Translations under genes and position numbers: made by a program
Part shown: in pieces, positions 19,376 to 26,341 of the stretch
Layout of the letters: every line of letters begins with the position of its first letter
How positions within the stretch are numbered: the stretch's first letter is position 1
Notes under the pieces: generated by a model
What the model saw: the letters and a program-made list of their open reading frames with translations, nothing else
The model's database searches: none
What the model was told of the DNA's origin: nothing
Assembly: GCA_963680875.1 (NCBI GenBank)
Contig: OY804579.1
Location: forward strand, 29,125,804-29,189,803
DNA length: 64,000 nt
Reading direction: 5' to 3'
Source of the DNA: Bathymodiolus brooksi
Lineage: Eukaryota; Mollusca; Bivalvia; Mytilida; Modiolidae

Positions 19376-20674
19376 AGTTCACCTTGCCAAAGGCAAAGTG
19401 AGCTTTTGTCATCACTTGGCGTCCGTCGTCTTAACTTTTCACATTTTAATCTTCTCCTCTGAAACCCCTCAGCCAAATGAACTGAAACTTGGTAGGAAGC
19501 ATCTATGTCTATGGAAGGTCCTCTATAAAGATTGCTCATTTTGTCCCGATCCATTATTAAACAAACATGACCACCACCGGCAATTCTTGTTTCTGATTGG
19601 CCGATTTTTAAAAATCATCTCCTCTGGAACCGCTTGACCAAATGAACCGAAACTTGGTAGGAAGCATATATGGAAGGTCCTCTATAAAGACTGTTTATTT
19701 CGTCCTGATCTGTTAACAAACATGACCGCCACAGGCCATTCTTGTTTCTGATTGGTTGATTTTTAAAAATTCTTCTCCTCTGAAACCGCTTGGCCAAATG
19801 AATCAAAACATGGTAGGAAGCATCTTTGAAAGGTCCTCTATAAACATTGCTCATATAGTTCCGATCCGTTAACAAACATGGCCACCACAGGCCATTCTTG
19901 TTTCTGATTGGTTGATTTCTAAAAAAAAATCTTCTCCTGTGAAACTGCTTTCCCAAATAAACTGAAATTTGATAGAAAGCATCTATGGAAGGTTCTCTAT
20001 AAATAGTGCTCATTTCGTCCTGAATCGTTAACAAACATGGCAGCCACAGACAATTCTTGTTTCTGATTGGTTGATTTCTAAAAATCTTCTTCCCTGAAAC
20101 TGCTTAGCCAATTGAACCGAAACTTGGTAGGAAGCATCTATGGAAGGTCTTCTATAAATATTGCTCATTTTGTCCCGATCTGTTAATAAGCATGGCTGCC
20201 ATAGGCAATTCTTGTTTCTGATTGGTCGATTTCTGAAAATATTTTCCTCTGAAACCACTTTACCAAATGAACCGAAACTTGGTAGGAAGCATCTATGGAA
20301 GGTCTTCTATAAAGATAGCTCATTTCGTCCTGATTCGATACCAAACATGGCTGCCACAGGCAATTCTTGTTTCAGATGGATTGATTTCTTAAATTTTTCT
20401 TCCCTGAAACTGCTTAGCCAATTGAACCGAAACTTGGTAGGAAACATCTATGGAAGGTCCTCTATGCAGATTGCTAATTTCATCCCGATCTGTTAACAAA
20501 CATGGCTGCCATAGGCAATTCTTGTTTCTGTTTCTAAAAATCTTCTTCTCTGAAACTGCTTTAAGTCAAATGAACCGAAACTTGGTAGGAAGCACCTATG
20601 GAGGGTTCTGTATTAAGTTTCCTCAAAGCAGAATGAAAGGTGAGTGCCACAGACTCAGCCCACTGAGCCTCTAG
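19376..20674 (+). mobile_element. Rolling-circle-like element copy D with about 155-bp internal units
   Basis: The 5' hairpin is at 19376-19404 (AGTTCACCTTGCC against GGCAAAGTGAGCT, loop AAA). The 3' end has AGGTGAGT, a hairpin with a new stem (CTCAG/CTGAG at 20654-20667) and CTAG. Eight core units start at about 19450, 19617, 19771, 19930, 20085, 20240, 20396 and 20540, each with a TCTTCTCCTCTGAAAC-like word, CCGAAACTTGGTAGGAAGC, CTATGGAAGGTCCTCTAT and ACAAACATGGC(C/T)GCCA. Minus-strand frames recurring with this period are not genes. Confidence 0.7.
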
Positions 20675-20861
20675 TTTAGTATAATCACAGTCGCTTCATT
20701 ATTTTTAGATATATAAAAAAGTATTTTTATTATCAAGAATATACAAATTATTAGTTAAATTATTGATCTAGTGGTAAATTGGAACCAAATATGGGAGAAA
20801 TGATAATTGTTTTTTTTTTAGCCATATCTTGATATTTGTTTTCTGTTGTCATAAACTTTTT
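20675..20861. other. AT-rich spacer
   Basis: There are no features beyond A/T runs. Confidence 0.5.
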
Positions 20862-21062
20862 AGCTCATCTGACCCCTAAGGATCATATGAGCTTTTGCCA
20901 TCACATGTGGTCAGACATCATAACCGTTTTAGCTCACTTGCCCATGTGTGAGATATTATCATCACTTGGCGTCCATAAGCTTTTACATTTTTATCTTCTG
21001 CTCTGAAACCACTTGGTCAAATTTATCAAGGTTGGTAAGAATGTTCATTGTATGATCCTTAA
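20862..21062 (+). mobile_element. Two 5'-end fragments of AGCTCACCTG-type elements
   Basis: Fragment one (about 20862-20930) has the 5' hairpin AGCTCATCTGACCC...GGATCATATGAGCT and TTTGCCATCAC. Fragment two starts at 20931 with AGCTCACTTGCCC, then CATCACTTGGCGTCC and a core piece TCTTCTGCTCTGAAACCACTT. Neither has a 3' hairpin. They lie head to tail, so one may have inserted at or near the other. Confidence 0.6.
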
Positions 21063-21474
21063 AAAAAGTTTTGTTTTTTTTTCTCTCAAGAAATTAGTCC
21101 TCTTTCCTCAGTGTAGGATTCCAAGTGCTTTCAGATTCTCTGAGTTTGACATGTATAGCAACGTAAAGAACCCCAGTGTCATTACATAACTACAAGCCGG
21201 GTGCGTGGTTTTGTATGCACGGGTCATTGACCAATCAACAGTCAGCATTTTTATCAAGCTGGGGATAAAGTTATATGTCTACACTTGTTATTCATCTAAT
21301 ATTCTTTGAATTGTTTGTGACATATGCAGGTTGTATTCCACTGTATCAATTTCATTCCTGCAATTTTCAAATAGATTTTAGCTAGTGATGACTCTTTCAG
21401 ACAATAATCATGTTCAAGCAGTCTGGTGTACGAGTAAACTCTTTTCAACTTGCTGTGATCATATTATATTAGGC
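21063..21474. other. Unassigned sequence
   Basis: A T run (21070-21085) is followed by ordinary sequence with no gene or repeat that I can name. The stretch ACAAGCCGGGTGCGTGG near 21190 recalls the box-B region of SINEs, but no SINE can be delimited. Confidence 0.4.
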
Positions 21475-21629
21475 CCATGGTATATCGAACCCACTGCCGA
21501 CAGTATATCGAACCCTCTACCCATGGTATTTTTACGCCCACTATCCATAGTATATCGCCTATGGTATTTTGACCCTCCTATCCATGGTATATCGAACCTC
21601 CTACCTATGATATTTTGACCCCCTAACCA
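21475..21629. repeat. Degenerate minisatellite, left block
   Basis: About six imperfect units of some 25-27 bp are built on CCATGGTATATCGAACCC, with a second unit type ending GGTATTTTGACCCCC. The block is broken at 21630 by an inverted-repeat element and resumes at 22265. Confidence 0.8.
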
Positions 21630-22264
21630 GGCCAAAATTAATAATATGTTTGTTTGCCCTCAGGCAACTCAGAAAGTTTGGGGTGGTTAGATAGGTAGGA
21701 AAACTATTTTATTTTGTTGGGCTCTTTGAAGTCCGAGTACTCTTACATATTTTGTAACAAGTGCCTTCCAATCCCTTGTCGATTGCCTCGTCTAGGTCCT
21801 CGGAAATTTCCTTTTGTCCGTAAAAGGTCTATTGTGTTGTCCCACATTTCCTTTACACTAGCCTTTATACATGTTATTCAATTACTAACAACTGTCCACC
21901 GTAAATTTCCTTGCTTCGACTCAACTGACGCACACAGAGTAACTTCCATTGTCGTTTACCTGTGTACTCATGCACATGGTAAGGACAATGTCGTTATTGA
22001 GATAAATTCCTGAAACCTTCCGACCAGTAAATATATGCAAAGAATAAGGTATTAACCAATGAAAATGCTCAGATTTGACACACCTTTTGTATTACGCATA
22101 GAAAATGGGGAAATAGAAAGGAATGTACCGACTGGATACTACTCGACCAGGAAATGTAAATAAAGAAAATTTTATTGCAAAAACGCAAATAAAATATTTC
22201 CAGTCGGGCCATTTTTCCTGGGTCGGTTGGCTGAGGGCAAGCAAACATATTTTTAATTTAGGCC
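21630..22264. mobile_element. 635-bp non-autonomous DNA transposon with about 40-bp terminal inverted repeats
   Basis: The left end, GGCCAAAATTAATAATATGT and onwards to GCCCTCAGGCAAC, is matched in inverse by the right end at 22225-22264 with a few mismatches. Both ends contain ATATGTTTG(T/C)TTGCCCTCAG. I recall this terminus from bivalve repeats. The interior shows no transposase; a 99-codon frame at 21714-22013 has no familiar motif. Target duplication: nothing clear beyond a possible CC(A). Confidence 0.8.
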
Positions 22265-22583
22265 CCATTGTATATCGAACCACCTACCCATGGTATATTG
22301 AACTCCCTATCTATGGTATATCAAACCCCCGACACATGGATGTCGAACCCCCGACCCATGGTATATCAAACCCCCTGCCTGTGGTATTTTGACCCCCCCA
22401 CCCATGGTACATTGAACCACTTTATTATGGTATTATGAACCCCCTCTTGATAAAATTGAGGGGGTTCAATTTACCATGATGGGGTTCAAAATACTATGAC
22501 GGAAATATGACCCCAAGGTCAAAATATCATATGGTATATTGAACCCGGGGTAGATTTTTCAGGGGTTCATAATACCATAGGAC
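22265..22583. repeat. Degenerate minisatellite, right block, with inverted half
   Basis: Units built on CCATGGTATATTGAACCCC run on the plus strand to about 22440; from about 22458 the same units occur in inverse orientation (GGGGTTCAATTTACCAT, GGGGTTCAAAATACTAT, GGGTTCATAATACCAT) up to about 22583. The axis is the hairpin at 22436-22468. Confidence 0.8.
22436..22468. repeat. Hairpin at the inversion axis of the minisatellite
   Basis: TGAACCCCCTC (22436-22446) pairs perfectly with GAGGGGGTTCA (22458-22468) across an 11-base loop. Looser pairing continues outward because the repeat units on the two sides are inverted. Confidence 0.85.
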
Positions 22584-22780
22584 ACCAGGGTATCCATTTA
22601 TAAAATCATTTATTGTCAGTAAAGATGCAATATTTAATATTTCTTGTATATGATAACACTTGTATCTTTAAATGTAGGTTTTCTTCCAGTAATCGGCCAA
22701 TAAAATTGTCTTCCAGGATATAACTGAAATATATTGTAGATGGTAGAATTGAATAACCGTAGACATAATCCTTTAAATGA

Positions 22781-23054
22781 TTGATTTGATTAATTTTTGG
22801 TGTTTTAACGCCACTTTCAACAATATTTCAGCTATATCATGGCGACCAGTTTTAGTGGTGGAAGAAACCGGAGTAACCGGAGAGAACCACCGACCATGGG
22901 CAAGCAACTGGTAAACTTTATCACTTGGGGCTGCGAATCGAGTGCACCCTTTTTTGTAATGTACAAAGCCGGGTGCGAACCCACGCCGTATTGGTGATAG
23001 GCTTGTATGAGTTGTTAGATCCAGCGACCTAACTCATTGAGCCACCCGGGCCCC
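22781..23054 (-). mobile_element. tRNA-derived SINE with a perfect 13-bp target duplication
   Basis: On the minus strand the tRNA-like head starts near 23054. An A-box-like stretch (GGTGGCTCAATGAGTTAGG, 23028-23046) is followed by a B box, GGGTTCGCACCC (22971-22982). The body contains CGCCATGATATAGCTGAA (22827-22844) and GGCGTTAAAACACC, then a tail of ATCA/AATC words to 22781. ATCCTTTAAATGA flanks both sides (22768-22780 and 23055-23067). Transcription would be by RNA polymerase III from the internal boxes; mobility would depend on a LINE. Confidence 0.9.
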
Positions 23055-23192
23055 ATCCTTTAAATGAGTGAAGGTTATGTGTCAAGTTTTGGTAATCTAA
23101 CAACAAGCTCTTCATTATTGTTTTAATTGTATTTTTAACTAAAACCAATTGTCACATGATTTTAATATATATTATATTATAAGCCTGATACA

Positions 23193-23294
23193 GCTGAAAT
23201 TCTATTTATAGAAAAAATCTTTAGTTTATGATGATATTATCTACGTTTAGAAATGCCTTGTGTTTTTGTTATTTATTGTATTTTTGTTATACAC
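23193..23294 (+). repeat. 102-bp unit, first of two tandem copies; keeps an empty insertion site
   Basis: This unit starts at GCTGAAATTCTATTTAT. The second copy starts at 23295, is interrupted after 23343 by a hAT-like element, and resumes at 24976 up to about 25024. The uninterrupted copy shows CTACGTTTAGAAATGCC at 23241-23257, the unoccupied form of the target. Confidence 0.8.
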
Positions 23295-23484
23295 GCTGAA
23301 ATTCTATTTATGTTACTTTATGATGATTTTATTTACATTTAGATAGGGGTGTAACGATGCACTTTTTCCACAAGCGATGCGTATCGTGATATTTGATATG
23401 TATTACGATACGTTTTATAGGAAACTAACTATTCTTTGAAGTCCATGCTGGCGGAAATTATAAATATTTGATATTTGATTAATT

Positions 23485-24734
23485 AAGTCTCCCAAACAAG
23501 TTTGGGAGACTTATTGTTTTTGCTCCGTTTCTTATTATTATTTTTATTTTTATTATTATTATTATTATTATTATTCTTCTCTTTCTTCTCCTTTCTTTCT
23601 GCGGACCATGAACTTGTCCACGGCAGATCTCAGGAACTACTGGACAGAATTTCATGAAACTTGGTGGAGTTATAGATATATGTTTCTAGTTGGTCCTAAA
23701 GTTTTCAGCTTTGTGGTAAAGGGGGTCAAAGTCATATTTTGAGGGCTTCAAAGGAGGTGCGGTTACTATAGAATCCTATGGGAAAGTTGGAATTTCGTAC
23801 ATTAATGTTGATAACTTCTAAATCGATAATGATAGAGACATACAATTTTACATAGTTATAGGTCACCATTAGAGGAGCAATTCTGCATTTTCAAAATTTT
23901 CAAAATGTCTGCCAAAACACGGCATAAAATATGGGCGGTAAAAATTCAACATTTTCCGATATTATCTAATAATGTCCCGAATTGATTCCCGACATTGAAA
24001 AATTTCTACCGATCACCATTTTCAAAATGGCCTCCACAATACCGCAAAAATTCAACATTGTCCGATATCATCTAAATTTGATATGTGGGTAGATTATGAT
24101 GTCCCGAATTTATTCCCAACATTGAAAATTTTCTAGCGGTCACCATTTTCAAAATGGCCACAACAATACCGCACAAATTCAACATTATCCGATTTCAACG
24201 ACATTTCATATGTGGGTAGATTATGATGTCCTGAATTTATTCCCGACATTGAAAATTTTTTATCGGTCGCCATTTTCAAAATGGCCTCCACAATACCGCA
24301 AAAATTCAACATTGTCCGATATCATCTAAATTTGATATGTGGGTAGATTATGATGTCCCGAATTTATTCCCAACATTGAAAATTTTCTAGCGGTCACCAT
24401 TTTCAAAATGGCCACAACAATACCGCACAAATTCAACATTATCCGATTTCAACGACATTTCATATGTGGGTAGATTATGATGTCCTGAATTTATTCCCGA
24501 CATTGAAAATTTTTTATCGGTCGCCATTTTCAAAATGGCCACCACAATACCGCACAAATTCAACATTGTTCGATTTCAACCTCCTGAATTGATTCCCGAC
24601 ATTGAAAAATTTCTACCGGTCTCCATTTTCAAAATGGCCGCCACAATACCGCAAAAATTCAACATTGTTCGATTTCAAAGGTAGCTTTTAGTTTATTTTT
24701 TAAACCGGTTGTCAGTGGCCGGTTTGGGAGACTT
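23485..24734. mobile_element. 1,250-bp element bounded by AAGTCTCCCAAAC inverted repeats, nested in the hAT-like element
   Basis: The left end is a perfect 28-bp palindrome (23485-23512): 13-bp arms AAGTCTCCCAAAC and its inverse around AA. The right end repeats the inverse arm at 24722-24734. Just inside, AAACCGG (about 24701) and CCGGTTT (about 24719) can form a second hairpin. After the left palindrome comes an ATT microsatellite (about 23534-23575) and a pyrimidine-rich stretch, then a core AACTACTGGACAGAATTTCA and 127-bp tandem units. The plan resembles that of the AGCTCACCTG family. There is no coding capacity. Confidence 0.75.
23945..24720 (+). repeat. Internal tandem repeat, period about 127 bp
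   Basis: TTCAACATT starts at 23945, 24051, 24178, 24305, 24432, 24559 and 24658. The middle spacings are all 127 bp; the first and last are 106 and 99. Alternate units are more alike (24051 with 24305; 24178 with 24432), giving a 254-bp higher unit. Each includes TTTTCAAAATGGCC and ACAATACCGCA. Confidence 0.9.
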
Positions 24735-24983
24735 CATAATCGTTAGATTATAATCATATCTTGTTAATTTTAAAACCGTAAATTAATCGATTCACTTTTC
24801 TCAAAATATTAATTAAATGATCACCAAAAAAAGAAAATGGAAATTCAACATTACTTTTTTTTCAAAAAATGAGCATCATATCGTTTGTATCATAAGCGAC
24901 CTCCACGTATCGTGAACCGAACCATCCCCAAATTAATCGTGATTTTGGTACATACGGTGAATCGTTTCCCCCTTACGTTTAGA

Positions 24984-25192
24984 AGTGCCTTGTGTTATGC
25001 ACTCCTATTTATTGTATTTTTGAAGTCTTATTTTTATATGGTTGTATATGATTATAGATTGAAATCCATTTTACAACATGTAAATGCAATTAATTAATGG
25101 TATGCTGGTTTAATAAATTGTCATCAGTAAAATGAAGTCATATTTTAACTATATAGTACCACTTGGCATCTGACAGTATGTCTGTCCTTTTC
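24984..25192. other. Continuation of the 102-bp repeat copy, then unassigned AT-rich sequence
   Basis: Up to about 25024 this is the second half of the interrupted repeat copy. Beyond that I see nothing I can name; a diverged third copy may follow near 25055. Confidence 0.5.
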
Positions 25193-25251
25193 AACTTTTT
25201 AACTCATCTGACCCTGATGGCTTTATGGGTAATCCCAAAAAACTCATCATT
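25193..25251 (+). mobile_element. Fragment of an AGCTCACCTG-type element, left of the SINE
   Basis: TTTTTAACTCATCTGACCC matches the 5' end of the family. The 5' hairpin's right arm is eroded. The fragment is split at 25252-25264 by a SINE insertion and continues at 25645 towards the satellite. Confidence 0.5.
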
Positions 25252-25264
25252 TCATTCCAATTTG

Positions 25265-25631
25265 AACTGCATCAGTGGTGTAAAGGTTAGCATGCTCGCC
25301 TGGAGTGTGGTAGAACCTGGGTTCGTGCCTTGATCAGGACAAACCAAAGACTATAAAGTTGGTATTTGTTACATCTCTGCTAAGCACACAGCAGTATATA
25401 AAGAGCAAAGACTGGTTAGCTCGGAATCAGGATAATATGTCTGAGTGGGGGCGACATGTCTATCCGCGGACTGTTGTTTCAGTGAGTTAGCACTATAAAA
25501 ATCCAACTAAGCGTGTTGGTCTAGTACAAAGTGAACTTCATCATCATCATCTCATTGAAAATGAACTTGTTCTCGCCATGATATAGCTGAAGAATTGCTG
25601 AGTTGATAATAAACAACAATAAATCAATCAA
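25265..25631 (+). mobile_element. tRNA-derived SINE with a perfect 13-bp target duplication
   Basis: The head has an A box, TGGTGTAAAGGTTAGC (25276-25291), and a B box, GGGTTCGTGCC (25319-25329), at tRNA-like spacing. The body is unlike the first SINE until CGCCATGATATAGCTGAA (25574-25591), which is identical in both, and the 3' end is AATAAATCAATCA. TCATTCCAATTTG flanks it at 25252-25264 and 25632-25644. The two SINEs thus have different heads and the same 3' domain. Confidence 0.9.
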
Positions 25632-25644
25632 TCATTCCAATTTG

Positions 25645-25702
25645 TCTTCCAATATGGCGGGCAGGGGACAAAGGAATTTCTGATTAGCTTGCATATGAAA
25701 AA
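25645..25702 (+). other. Element fragment leading into the satellite
   Basis: CCAATATGGCGGGC resembles the CCAAGATGGCCGCC core word of the AGCTCACCTG family, and GAAAAAATCCTCTCC at the satellite edge resembles AAAAATCTTCTCC, the usual lead-in to the core CTCTGAAACCACT. The satellite therefore begins where the element core would be expected. Confidence 0.45.
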
Positions 25703-26341
25703 ATCCTCTCCACAGAGACCACTGATATGTAGCATGTTTCCTCTCCACAGAGACCACTGATATGTAGCATGTTTCCTCTCCTCTGAGACCACTGATATGT
25801 AGCATGTTTCCTCTCCACAGAGACCACTGATATGTAGCATGTTTCCTCTCCACAGAGACCACTGATATGTAGCATGTTTCCTCTCCACAGAGACCACCGA
25901 TAGGTAACATGTTTCCTCTCCTCAGAGACCACTGATATGTAGCATGTTTCCTCTTCTCGGAGACCACTGATAGGTAACATGTTTCCTCTCCTCTGAGACC
26001 ACTGATAGGTAACATGTTTCCTCTTCTCGGAGACCACTGATAGGTAACATGTTTCCTCTCATCAGAGACCACTGATATGTAGCATGTTTCCTCTTCTCGG
26101 AGACCACTGATAGGTAACATGTTTCCTCTCCTCTGAGACCACTGATATGTAGCATATTTCCTCTTCTCGGAGACCACTGATAGGTAACATGTTTCCTCTC
26201 CACAGAGACCACTGATATGTAGCATGTTTCCTCTCCTCAGAGACCACTGATATGTAGCATGTTTCCTCTCCACAGAGACCACTGATAGGTAACATGTTTC
26301 CTCTCCTCTGAGACCACTGATAGGTAACATGTTTCCTCTCC

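Larger units (their letters stand above)
23344..24975. mobile_element. hAT-like non-autonomous element (contains a nested element)
   Basis: The left end is TAGGGGTGTAACGATGCAC. The right end in inverse reads TAAGGGGGAAACGATTCACC, an imperfect inverted repeat of the type common in hAT elements. The 8-bp flanks are CATTTAGA (23336-23343) and CGTTTAGA (24976-24983), seven of eight identical, the size expected for hAT. Without the nested 1,250-bp element it would be about 382 bp. No coding capacity is seen; ATCGTGATA and CGTATCGTGAA words occur near both ends. Confidence 0.8.

Noticed and set aside
21714..22013. A 99-codon frame inside the 635-bp inverted-repeat element as a transposase
   Set aside because: It is too short, with no DDE or DNA-binding motif visible, and the element length is typical of non-autonomous copies.
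22971..23046. A tRNA gene on the minus strand
   Set aside because: Box A and box B words are present, but no cloverleaf with acceptor stem forms and the sequence continues into a SINE body with target duplications. The same holds for 25276-25329.
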